From positions 1 to 64,000 of the forward strand of contig SUXZ01000009.1 in NCBI GenBank assembly GCA_015060685.1: a stretch of DNA of 64,000 bases, written 5' to 3'. This document shows positions 36,366 to 43,705 of the stretch, piece after piece. The notes under the pieces are model-generated. The model saw only the letters and a list, made by a program, of their open reading frames with translations. It had not been told where the DNA came from and did no database searches. Numbering within the stretch: position 1 is the first letter of the stretch; the number at the start of each line of letters is the position of its first letter. The stretch comes from Mediterranea massiliensis. GTDB taxonomy: Bacteria; Bacteroidota; Bacteroidia; Bacteroidales; Bacteroidaceae. Both the position numbers and the translations under genes were made by a program.

Positions 36366-37898
36366 TTATTTAGGAGCCGAATCATACACGCTTTTCAAGG
36401 TGTAGGATGCTGTTTGGGTAAATACCGCACGAGTCATCACTTCGAGCACTTCTTCTCCGTTGTTCAGGAAGTTACCGTTGGCATGGTTTATCAGGCCCGA
36501 GCATTCTCTTCCGCTATCGGCCGAGCCGTTATCCCAATAGATAGGAGCCATGCCGTGGTCGATGGCAGCCTTGCAGACGTATTCCAAGTAGTACTTACGG
36601 AACGCCTCTGCCCGATCGTTGTTGCGATGCACGCAGCCCATTTCGCCGATGTAAACAGGAATATTCTTGTCAACGAAGGCTGTCTTCAGCTTGCCGAATA
36701 TGTTGGTAACGTTACTTTCGTCGCCCCACGACTCTTTATCCTTGCCAGTGTGTCCCCATTCGGAGAACTTGGCGTTCAGCGTATATTCAAAGGGATCGTA
36801 GAAGTGTACGGCCACTATCAGTCGGTTGTTTGCCGAGTCATCGGGCAACTGCAACTGTTCGATAGTCAAGTCGGGGTTAGTGCAATAGCCCGGCACGGCC
36901 AGATAGCGCATGCTGTTCTCGCCACCCACGGCACGAACGGCATCTACAAAAACTTGGTTCCATTGATTTAACACGGCATATTGCTTGCCGCCATCCTTAC
37001 GGTTATCGCCCCATCCCCAACCGCCGTCGTGGATTTCGTTGAATGACTCAAAAATCAGATAATCACCTTCATCCTTAAACTTCTGGGCAATCTGTGTCCA
37101 CATGGCAGCTACCTGAGCTTGTACTGCTTGGTTCTTCTCTTCGTTGGTGGCGGCACCCTTTATGTCGAGCCAATGTGCGCTATCGGCGCCGTCGTGATGG
37201 ATGTTGATAACGACGTTCAAGCCGGCCTTCTTTGCAAATCCCACCAATTCGGCTACACGGTTCAGCCAGGCCTCGTCGATGGTATAGTCGGGGGCTGCTC
37301 CTACCTTGCCAAGCCAAGTGATTGGGATGCGTATGGTAGTCACGCCCACTTGAGCCAGTTTGTCGAAGGTGGCTTGCGTGGCGAGGCCGTTACCCCAACA
37401 GGTTTCGTTAGCCACTCCGTTGGCATGAGCATCCATCTGGTTACCCAAGTTCCAGCCTAATCCTAACTTGCGGCTCAGAGCTACGGCGTCATTAGCCGGT
37501 TCAGGCTCGGGAGCAGGCTCATCTACCTTGACTCCTTCTTGGGTTACCCGAATATCCTTGGTTGTACCATCGGCATTAATATGTAATTGTGTGGAGCGGC
37601 TTTCGGAAGATTTGTTTTCTGATACGTTCACCACAACGGTGGTCAGTTTCGATACGCCAAGTGACGACTCTGTCTGCACCTTACACCACGAAGAATCATC
37701 GCTCGTAGCAAGCACTTGCGTGGCTCCCGATACTGAGAATTTATTCACTCCGCCACTGTTTGCGAAAGACAAGTCGCTGACATTGATTTTTATTTCCGGA
37801 ATGTCGACCGCATCGTCGCTCGACGAACAGCCCGTCACCATTCCCACAATGGCGAATGCTATGATTTTAAGGTAATTAACAAAATCTAAATTAGTCAT
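36366..37898 (-). CDS. BACON-GH5 endo-beta-1,4-glucanase/xyloglucanase lipoprotein
   Basis: 510-residue surface lipoprotein (lipobox MVTGC) with an N-terminal BACON domain (about 35-115), a Pro/Glu linker (DEPAPEPEPAND) and a GH5 catalytic domain (about 135-495) of subfamily 4 type: GLGWNLGNQMDA, TIRIPITW, acid/base Glu near 283 in FESFNEIHDGG and nucleophile Glu near 417 in VYIGEMGCV. The architecture is that of BoGH5A, the endo-xyloglucanase that cuts the polymer at the cell surface. It has its own promoter (TATCTTTG, minus strand 37941-37934) and shares a candidate regulator site with the GH31 operon. Mixed-linkage glucan activity is also possible for GH5_4. Confidence 0.92.
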   Translation of the reverse strand: MTNLDFVNYLKIIAFAIVGMVTGCSSSDDAVDIPEIKINVSDLSFANSGGVNKFSVSGATQVLATSDDSSWCKVQTESSLGVSKLTTVVVNVSENKSSESRSTQLHINADGTTKDIRVTQEGVKVDEPAPEPEPANDAVALSRKLGLGWNLGNQMDAHANGVANETCWGNGLATQATFDKLAQVGVTTIRIPITWLGKVGAAPDYTIDEAWLNRVAELVGFAKKAGLNVVINIHHDGADSAHWLDIKGAATNEEKNQAVQAQVAAMWTQIAQKFKDEGDYLIFESFNEIHDGGWGWGDNRKDGGKQYAVLNQWNQVFVDAVRAVGGENSMRYLAVPGYCTNPDLTIEQLQLPDDSANNRLIVAVHFYDPFEYTLNAKFSEWGHTGKDKESWGDESNVTNIFGKLKTAFVDKNIPVYIGEMGCVHRNNDRAEAFRKYYLEYVCKAAIDHGMAPIYWDNGSADSGRECSGLINHANGNFLNNGEEVLEVMTRAVFTQTASYTLKSVYDSAPK

Positions 37899-37933
37899 AG
37901 TATGCTACAAATTAAAAGGGGAAATTGTTGATG

Positions 37934-37941
37934 CAAAGATA
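37934..37941 (-). promoter_or_regulatory. -7 promoter element of the GH5 gene
   Basis: TATCTTTG on the minus strand, 36 bp before the GH5 start codon. Confidence 0.7.
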
Positions 37942-37963
37942 GAGGTATCCCTACTTGGATACA

Positions 37964-38001
37964 AGCAAAAATGTTTCCTTTTAGGGTATAATTTGTTATA
38001 T
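37964..38001. promoter_or_regulatory. Candidate HTCS activator site upstream of GH5
   Basis: Second copy of the element at 32085: AGCAA, ATGTTTCC, five bases, GGGTA, TTTGTT. It starts 23 bp upstream of the -7 box. A TATCCC at 37946 corresponds to TACCCC at 32062 upstream of GH31, though with 5 bp less spacing. Confidence 0.6.
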
Positions 38002-38022
38002 CGGAGTGAAAATGTCATGTAT

Positions 38023-38075
38023 CCTTAATCGAATAAAAAATTACCCTTAAGGGAAAATAAATTTAGAGTTAAGGG
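38023..38075. repeat. TTAAGGG array with 22-bp period upstream of umuD
   Basis: CCTTAA at 38023, CCCTTAAGGG with TTAAGGG at 38047, and TTAAGGG at 38069; each step is 22 bp. It reaches the -33 region of the umuD promoter, so it could act as an operator. Confidence 0.8.
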
Positions 38076-38085
38076 AAAGTTACAC

Positions 38086-38093
38086 TATCTTTG
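38086..38093 (+). promoter_or_regulatory. -7 element of the umuDC promoter
   Basis: TATCTTTG ends only 5 bp before the umuD ATG at 38099, so transcription should start at or next to the start codon. Confidence 0.75.
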
Positions 38094-38098
38094 CAACC

Positions 38099-38548
38099 AT
38101 GAAAGAAGAAGTAATATTAGAGATATTCTCTGCAGACATCAGTTCGGAACTGAACTTACCGTATGCTGATGGTGGAATAAAGGCCGGTTTCCCATCGCCG
38201 GCACAAGACTATCTGACCGAGTCTATAGATTTGAACAAGACACTCATCAAGCACTCGGAGACGACCTTCTATGCCAAAGTGAGCGGTGATTCGTTGAGCG
38301 ACATCGGCATCTCAGACGGCGACCTGGTGATTATAGACAAGTCGTTGGAGGCACAGAACGGCGACTATGTTGCAGCCTATATCGACGGGGAGTTTACCTT
38401 AAAGCAATTCCACATCGACGAAGCCAACAAATGTGCCTGGCTGATACCGGCCAACAAGAAATACCGCCCCATCAAGGTAACGGAAGAGAACGATTTTGTG
38501 GTATGGGGCGTAATCACTTCGGCCATCAAGCGTTTCCATAAATTCTGA
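38099..38548 (+). CDS. umuD: UmuD-like S24 peptidase, DNA polymerase V subunit
   Basis: 149-residue self-cleaving partner of the translesion polymerase. Cleavage site Ala29-Gly30 (IKAGFPSPAQD), nucleophile Ser65 in SGDSLSD and general base Lys102 in FTLKQF are all present, with the usual spacing. After RecA-assisted autocleavage the shortened form activates UmuC. Four bases separate it from umuC. The promoter overlaps the ATG almost directly and carries a palindromic array upstream. A second LexA-like role cannot be excluded, but there is no N-terminal helix-turn-helix. Confidence 0.95.
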   Translation: MKEEVILEIFSADISSELNLPYADGGIKAGFPSPAQDYLTESIDLNKTLIKHSETTFYAKVSGDSLSDIGISDGDLVIIDKSLEAQNGDYVAAYIDGEFTLKQFHIDEANKCAWLIPANKKYRPIKVTEENDFVVWGVITSAIKRFHKF

Positions 38549-38552
38549 GGCC

Positions 38553-39830
38553 ATGAAACTTTACGGACTGGCAGATTGCAACAACTTCTATTGCTCGTGC
38601 GAAAGGGTGTTTCACCCCGACCTCATCGGCAAACCCGTCGTAGTTTTGTCGAACAACGACGGTTGCGTCATTGCCCGTTCGGAAGAGAGCAAGGCATTAG
38701 GCATAAAGATGGGTGAGGCATTCTACCAAGTAAAGGAGAAACTGGAACAGAACAATGTGGCGGTATTCTCGTCCAACTATAACCTCTATGGCGACATGAG
38801 CCGAAGAGTAATGTCGCTACTGGCCAAATACAGCCCCAAGATAGATGTCTACTCCATCGATGAAGCCTTCCTGGATTTCAGCGGCATGAATACTTCGGAG
38901 ACATTTATCGAATATTGCCGGGAAATGGTTCGCCACATCCATAAAGGCACAGGCATACCCATCTCATTAGGCATTGCACCCACCAAAACGCTGGCTAAGA
39001 TAGCCAGTAAATTTGCCAAGAAGCACAAAGGATACAAGGGTGTCTGCTTGATTGATACCGACGAGAAGCGGGAGAAGGCGCTGAAGTTGTTTCCGGTGGA
39101 AGATGTATGGGGCATCGGCTATCGAAGCGTAGAGAGGCTGCACAACCAAGGCATTAAAACAGCTTGGGACCTGACTCAGAAATCGGAATCCTGGATTAAG
39201 CACGAGCTGACAATTACCGGCGTCCGCACATGGAGAGAGCTGCGTGGCGAAAGTTGTATATCCACCGAAGAGTTGCCGCACAAGCAATCCATCTGCACCA
39301 GCCGCTCGTTTGCCGAACAAGGATTGAATCGGCTGGCCGATATAGAAGAAGCTGTAGCCAACTTTGCAGCACAATGTGCCCGGAAACTTCGTGAGCAACA
39401 CACCGTCTGCAACTCCATCACCATCTTTCTGCACACCAGCCGTTTCCGAGAGGATGTACCACAAAGCTACATCTATCACTCAATAAACCTGCAAGTGCCC
39501 ACCAACAATCAACAGGAACTGATTTCCTATGCCGTAAAAACGCTACGGGCAAACTGGAAAGAAGGGAATTTCCACTACAAGAAGGCTGGCGTAATAGTGT
39601 GGGGAATCTGTCGCGACGATGCCATACAAGGCAACCTATTCGATACCGTCAACCGAAGCAAACAAGCCGCTTTAGCCAAAGCAATTGACGCCATCAACCG
39701 AAAGAACGGACACAACAAAATCCGCGTAGCCGTACAAGGAGACGAAAAGGGTTGGCAACTGAAAAGAGAATATATCTCCCAACAATATACCACCAACCTG
39801 GACGAAGTGATTGTTTTGAAAGTGAAATGA
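38553..39830 (+). CDS. umuC: UmuC-like Y-family DNA polymerase
   Basis: Catalytic subunit of error-prone polymerase V, 425 residues. Palm motifs are ALADCNNFYCSCERVF-like (first catalytic Asp at residue 6-7), SIDEAFLDFSG (Asp-Glu pair near 102) and the helix-hairpin-helix GIGYRSVERLHNQGI; little-finger region about 245-350. The C-terminal segment with Phe/Leu-rich GNLFD is a beta-clamp-binding candidate. Full length. A hairpin shared with the downstream tRNA gene ends the operon. Confidence 0.96.
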   Translation: MKLYGLADCNNFYCSCERVFHPDLIGKPVVVLSNNDGCVIARSEESKALGIKMGEAFYQVKEKLEQNNVAVFSSNYNLYGDMSRRVMSLLAKYSPKIDVYSIDEAFLDFSGMNTSETFIEYCREMVRHIHKGTGIPISLGIAPTKTLAKIASKFAKKHKGYKGVCLIDTDEKREKALKLFPVEDVWGIGYRSVERLHNQGIKTAWDLTQKSESWIKHELTITGVRTWRELRGESCISTEELPHKQSICTSRSFAEQGLNRLADIEEAVANFAAQCARKLREQHTVCNSITIFLHTSRFREDVPQSYIYHSINLQVPTNNQQELISYAVKTLRANWKEGNFHYKKAGVIVWGICRDDAIQGNLFDTVNRSKQAALAKAIDAINRKNGHNKIRVAVQGDEKGWQLKREYISQQYTTNLDEVIVLKVK

Positions 39831-39853
39831 AGGAGAAATGAAGGAAAATAAAA

Positions 39854-39877
39854 AAGGCTAAGTGATTACTTAGCCTT
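39854..39877 (-). terminator. Terminator between umuC and tRNA-Leu
   Basis: AAGGCTAAGT and ACTTAGCCTT form a perfect 10-bp stem with loop GATT; on the minus strand a T-run follows, ending tRNA-Leu. It may also stop umuC transcripts. Confidence 0.8.
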
Positions 39878-39882
39878 CCTTG

Positions 39883-39966
39883 TACCCAGACCCGGGGTCG
39901 AACCGGGATGGAAGTGAATCCACTGGTGTTTGAGACCAGCGCGTCTACCGATTCCGCCATCTGGGC
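39883..39966 (-). tRNA. tRNA-Leu (anticodon CAA)
   Basis: 84-base class II tRNA. Acceptor arms GCCCAGA and TCTGGGT pair with one G-T; D-arm GGCGGAATCGGTAGACGC; anticodon stem CTGGT/ACCAG encloses CTCAAAC (anticodon CAA); long variable arm; T-arm GGTTCGACCC. The CCA end is not encoded, unlike tRNA-Lys at 11639. Confidence 0.96.
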
Positions 39967-40126
39967 ATGCTTTCTTTTCAGAATTGCGGTGCAAAGATAG
40001 GCATTTTTTCTAATACCGCAATAGTTTTTGAAAAAAAAGATAAAAAAAATAAGAAATATAGAGGAAAGTGCGTTTCTTTATAAAATAAGATGTACATTAG
40101 CAGAAACTTTAAAAACAAAGGATATT

Positions 40127-41209
40127 ATGGCATTAAACTCGAATAATTATTGTGTCATTATGAGTGGAGGTGTAGGTAGCCGATTTTGGCCTTTCAGCAG
40201 AAAGACTTTACCCAAGCAGTTCCTCGATTTCTTTGGCACAGGCAGATCATTACTTCAACAAACCTACGATAGATTCAGCAAGATTATCCCGGCAGAAAAC
40301 ATACTCATCGTAACCAACGAAATTTATGCCAACTTGGTGAAAGAGCAATTGCCCGAACTGAATGAGAAGCAAATCTTATTGGAGCCGGCACGCAGAAACA
40401 CCGCGCCTTGCATCGTATGGGCCTCGTATCATATACAAGCGCTGAACCCGAACGCCAATATCGTAGTGGCTCCATCGGATCACCTGATATTAAAGGAGGA
40501 GGAGTTCCTGACCGCCATTAAGAACGGATTGGAGTTTGTAAAGAGCGAAGAGAAGTTACTGACGTTGGGTATCAAGCCGAACCGCCCCGAAACCGGTTAC
40601 GGATACATCCAGATTGCCGAAGAGATTGCCGACAACTTCTATAAGGTAAAGACCTTTACCGAAAAACCGGAACTGGATTTGGCCAAGGTATTTGTAGAAA
40701 GCGGCGAGTTTTACTGGAACTCGGGATTGTTTATGTGGAACGTGAACAGCATTATCAATGCCGCCGAACAATTATTGCCCGAGATAACCGGCAAACTGAA
40801 ACAAGAAGGCGTGTATGGCACACCACAGGAGAAAGCTTTCATCGACAAGCATTTCCCTACCTGCGAAAACGTATCAATCGACTTTGGCATCATGGAGAAG
40901 GCCAACAACGTATGCGTTTCGTTGGGCGATTTCGGCTGGTCGGATTTGGGTACATGGAGTTCGTTGTACGACTTGTCGCCCAAGGACAAGCAAGACAACG
41001 TTGCATTACATGGCGAATCGTTGCTTTACAACTGCCGCAATAACATCATAGCCTTATCTAAAGGCAAGTTGGCAGTAATCGATGGACTAGAAGGCTACTT
41101 GATTGCCGAATCGAACAACGTGCTGCTGATTTGCAAGAAGGATGAAGAGCACGCCATCCGAAAATACGTAAACGACACCCAACTTAAATTAGGCGACGAT
41201 TACATCTAA
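40127..41209 (+). CDS. Mannose-1-phosphate guanylyltransferase
   Basis: Makes GDP-mannose from mannose-1-phosphate and GTP for capsule, O-glycan and GDP-fucose synthesis. 360 residues; nucleotide motif GGVGSRFWPFSRKTLPKQFL near the N-terminus, LEPARRNTAPCIV, VAPSDHLI and TFTEKP are classical ManC signatures. It lacks the isomerase domain of bifunctional ManC. Start at 40127 (MALNSNNYCVIMSGG); the frame upstream is an A/T-rich leader. Monocistronic with a terminator at 41216. Confidence 0.94.
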   Translation: MALNSNNYCVIMSGGVGSRFWPFSRKTLPKQFLDFFGTGRSLLQQTYDRFSKIIPAENILIVTNEIYANLVKEQLPELNEKQILLEPARRNTAPCIVWASYHIQALNPNANIVVAPSDHLILKEEEFLTAIKNGLEFVKSEEKLLTLGIKPNRPETGYGYIQIAEEIADNFYKVKTFTEKPELDLAKVFVESGEFYWNSGLFMWNVNSIINAAEQLLPEITGKLKQEGVYGTPQEKAFIDKHFPTCENVSIDFGIMEKANNVCVSLGDFGWSDLGTWSSLYDLSPKDKQDNVALHGESLLYNCRNNIIALSKGKLAVIDGLEGYLIAESNNVLLICKKDEEHAIRKYVNDTQLKLGDDYI

Positions 41210-41215
41210 TAAAAT

Positions 41216-41243
41216 AAAGCCCGAGTTTTAGAACCCGGGCTTT
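41216..41243 (+). terminator. Terminator of the guanylyltransferase gene
   Basis: AAAGCCCGAG and the complementary CCCGGGCTTT flank a short loop, followed by ATTATTAT. Starts 7 bp after the stop. Confidence 0.85.
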
Positions 41244-41267
41244 ATTATTATATATAAGGAGGAGAGA

Positions 41268-41660
41268 TTATAGTTGTGCGCGGATAGCTGCAGCTACTTC
41301 GGCGAACTCTTCGGGAGTAAACTTCAACTTGGGGTTAGAGAAAAGCATATCCTTCTCGCTTTGCATCGGAACAAGATGAATGTGTGCATGAGGCACCTCC
41401 AAACCAAGCACAGCCTGACCCACCTTGATGCAAGGGAATGCCTTGCCGATAGCCAGAGCCACTTTCTTGGCAAAAACCTGCATAGCAGCTAAATCTTCGT
41501 CCGACAAGTCGAAGATGTAATCCACCTCTTGCTTAGGAATAACTAATGTATGTCCCTTTACCAACGGATTGATATCCAAGAATGCAAAGAACTTATCGTC
41601 TTCGGCTATTTTGTAGCAAGGAATCTCTCCCGCTACAATCATACTGAATATTGTTGCCAT
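41268..41660 (-). CDS. HIT-family nucleotide-binding hydrolase
   Basis: 130-residue Hint-branch enzyme that probably cleaves AMP-linked substrates. Motifs: ATIFSMIVAGEIPCYKIAED (N-terminal strand), DINPLVKGHTLVIPK, and the histidine triad HAHIHLVP (residues about 98-105). The start at 41660 (MATIFS) is chosen over a Met 24 bases upstream, which would fall inside the greA terminator. Follows greA on the same strand but after that terminator. Confidence 0.93.
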   Translation of the reverse strand: MATIFSMIVAGEIPCYKIAEDDKFFAFLDINPLVKGHTLVIPKQEVDYIFDLSDEDLAAMQVFAKKVALAIGKAFPCIKVGQAVLGLEVPHAHIHLVPMQSEKDMLFSNPKLKFTPEEFAEVAAAIRAQL

Positions 41661-41674
41661 AATAATATAGATTA

Positions 41675-41704
41675 AAAAAGGCATATCCGCAAAGCGGACA
41701 TGCC
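41675..41704 (-). terminator. Terminator of greA
   Basis: GGCATATCCGC and GCGGACATGCC (one mismatch) around AAA; on the minus strand a T-run follows. Lies between greA and the HIT gene. Confidence 0.85.
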
Positions 41705-41713
41705 CAATGTTTT

Positions 41714-42178
41714 TTAAATAGAAATACTGATTACTTCGAGTTGGATTGTACCTTGAGGCACTTTGATATCAACAACATCGCCTACCTTCTTACCCAGCAA
41801 TCCTTGTGCGATGGGAGTGTTGACCGAAATCTTTCCTTCCTTAAGGTTTGCCTCGTTTTCCGATACAATGGTATAAGTCATCTTCATACCATTCTTCACG
41901 TTCTTCAGTTCAACCTTGTTCAATATCTGAACAGAATCGGTTTTCAACTTAGACTCGTCGATGATACGTGCATCGGCAATGATTGATTTCAACTTATTGA
42001 TTTTACTCTCAAGCAGGCCTTGTGCCTCCTTGGCTGCATCATATTCGGCATTTTCCGACAAGTCTCCCTTGTCGCGAGCTTCGGCAATAGCGGCCACAAT
42101 CTTAGGACGCTCTACCGCTTCGAGTTGCTTTAATTCGGCTACCAATTTGTTGTAGCCTTCTTCAGACATATAAGCCAT
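41714..42178 (-). CDS. greA: Transcript cleavage factor GreA
   Basis: 154 residues. N-terminal antiparallel coiled coil (about 1-75) carries the acidic tip GDLSENAEYDAAKEAQ that reaches the RNA polymerase active site; C-terminal FKBP-like domain holds VNTPIAQGLLGKKVGDVV. Rescues backtracked polymerase by stimulating RNA cleavage. Its promoter lies about 110 bp upstream with a terminator-like hairpin in the leader (42234-42265), so expression may be controlled by early termination. Confidence 0.96.
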   Translation of the reverse strand: MAYMSEEGYNKLVAELKQLEAVERPKIVAAIAEARDKGDLSENAEYDAAKEAQGLLESKINKLKSIIADARIIDESKLKTDSVQILNKVELKNVKNGMKMTYTIVSENEANLKEGKISVNTPIAQGLLGKKVGDVVDIKVPQGTIQLEVISISI

Positions 42179-42233
42179 AATTTCTCCTTTGTTTATTCTT
42201 AATTTATTAATTATTTCTGTTTCGCATTAAATA

Positions 42234-42265
42234 AAAAAGAATTCCAACATGGTGGCATGTTGGAA
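42234..42265 (-). terminator. Terminator-like hairpin in the greA leader
   Basis: TTCCAACATG/CATGTTGGAA is a perfect 10-bp stem with a 4-base loop, followed on the minus strand by six T after three bases. It lies between the predicted greA promoter and the greA start, and can also end the thioredoxin-like gene. Confidence 0.75.
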
Positions 42266-42288
42266 CCCTCTTCCTATATTTTGCTCTG

Positions 42289-42320
42289 CAAAGATAGAGT
42301 TTTATTTGTTTCCGTTCAAA
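42289..42320 (-). promoter_or_regulatory. Predicted promoter of greA
   Basis: Minus strand: TTTG (42320-42317), 20-bp spacer, TATCTTTG (42296-42289). Good match to the Bacteroides consensus; the leader would be about 105 nt. Confidence 0.7.
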
Positions 42321-42374
42321 CAAAAAAGGGTGTTTTGCAACACTTTTTAGTAAAAATAGCTAATATATAACTAT

Positions 42375-43526
42375 TTAGAGCAAATTTTTAATAGCCTCTT
42401 CGAAATCTTCGATAGTCTCGCCGCGAGCAGAAAGTTCGTTATTGCGGTTAATGAGATAGATAGCCGGAATACCTTGCACGTTGTACGAAGAGAGCAACGA
42501 AGAGTTGGTGCTATTGATGTCGCGCACACAGATCCAAGGCAAGTTGCTTGCTACGGTCTTCCAGTAGTGTTCGTCAACATCGAACGACACCTGATAGATT
42601 TCCAAGCCTTTCGATGCATATTGCTGATAGAGTTGGTTCAAGGCAACGTTGTGAGCAGCAGAAACTTCTGTTTGATAGATAGTGAAGTCGAGCAACACAA
42701 CCTTACCCTTCAAATCGCTCAGTTTATGTGACTTTCCGCGAACATCGTTCAATGTAATGTCGATAATGCCGGTCTCCTGAACATCGGCTATCGGCAAATC
42801 AACGGCAGGCTGTTGTACCTGGCGTGTATTTTTCAAGCCCTTGATAGCAATGTTATAGAGGTTCTTGGTACGATCGGCATGCGGATACTTATTGTCCAGA
42901 CTGGTGGCAACAGCTGCAAAGCAACGCACATCGTCCTTATTGGAAAGCGGATCGAAAATCTGCACGTTGTTCAAGCGTTGGAACAAGGCAAAATAGGCCG
43001 ACGCATCGTAGGGAGCGGCATAGATATAGCGACTCTTCACTTCGCTCTTAAAGTTGTTTACCAAAGCATTCAAGCTGTCTTGGAAAACATCCATACCAAT
43101 CTGACGGCTTTGTGCCAACTTTGCCAAAGCATCGGTTTGCGATTGCAAATGCATCTGCATCAGCGAAAGTTCCTTAATGCGTTGGCTGCTTGCCGAACCC
43201 TCTACACGATAGCCGGTAGCAAATTCCGGATAAGCGGCTTCAATCGATACGGTTTCGGTAGAATCGACCGAGAAGTTGATTACCTTATTATCGACGCGAA
43301 GGCGATAGAACTCGGGCGACTCGGGAGCCATGCCCTTGAAGCGGAACGAGCCGCTACTGCCCAGCGTTACTGAATCGAGGGGAACTATTCCCGATAAAGC
43401 CGATGCTTCAAAGTAAAGGACTTTGTCGGCGGCATCCGAAACGGTACCTTCAACAACAAATTGCGGTTTGGTATTACATGCAGTGATGGCTACTGCCAAC
43501 AATGCCAACGAAAACAATTTCTTCAT
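42375..43526 (-). CDS. DUF4369/thioredoxin-like lipoprotein lacking redox cysteines
   Basis: 383-residue lipoprotein (lipobox VAITAC). Residues about 25-125 are a DUF4369-type beta domain (FVVEGTVSDAADKVLYFEA), 130-250 are helical, and 255-383 have a TlpA/AhpC thioredoxin fold (LSDLKGKVVLLDFTIYQTEVSAAHN, GIPAIYLINRNNELSARG). Where active relatives have WCxxC after the DF strand, this one reads TIYQTEVSAA, so the catalytic cysteines are missing. It probably binds rather than reduces; role unknown. Divergent from pnp. Confidence 0.82.
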   Translation of the reverse strand: MKKLFSLALLAVAITACNTKPQFVVEGTVSDAADKVLYFEASALSGIVPLDSVTLGSSGSFRFKGMAPESPEFYRLRVDNKVINFSVDSTETVSIEAAYPEFATGYRVEGSASSQRIKELSLMQMHLQSQTDALAKLAQSRQIGMDVFQDSLNALVNNFKSEVKSRYIYAAPYDASAYFALFQRLNNVQIFDPLSNKDDVRCFAAVATSLDNKYPHADRTKNLYNIAIKGLKNTRQVQQPAVDLPIADVQETGIIDITLNDVRGKSHKLSDLKGKVVLLDFTIYQTEVSAAHNVALNQLYQQYASKGLEIYQVSFDVDEHYWKTVASNLPWICVRDINSTNSSLLSSYNVQGIPAIYLINRNNELSARGETIEDFEEAIKNLL

Positions 43527-43659
43527 TTCTTATCTGTTTCTTTATAAAATCGAGCGCAAATATAGGCAATTAACTGCCATTAGCGAACCAAAAAACAGAA
43601 AAAACATCATTCAACGAAACTTTTTGGCTAATATCCACCATTTTACGTGAATATTTATG

Positions 43660-43667
43660 TATCTTTG
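43660..43667 (+). promoter_or_regulatory. -7 promoter element of pnp
   Basis: TATCTTTG, 38 bp before the pnp ATG. Confidence 0.65.
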
Positions 43668-43705
43668 CCCGATTTTTAGAAGATTTTTTTTGAAATATAT
43701 TTTTT

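Noticed and set aside
38099..38548. Full LexA or phage repressor
   Set aside because: Only the S24 peptidase part is present, with no N-terminal helix-turn-helix, and umuC follows by 4 bases.
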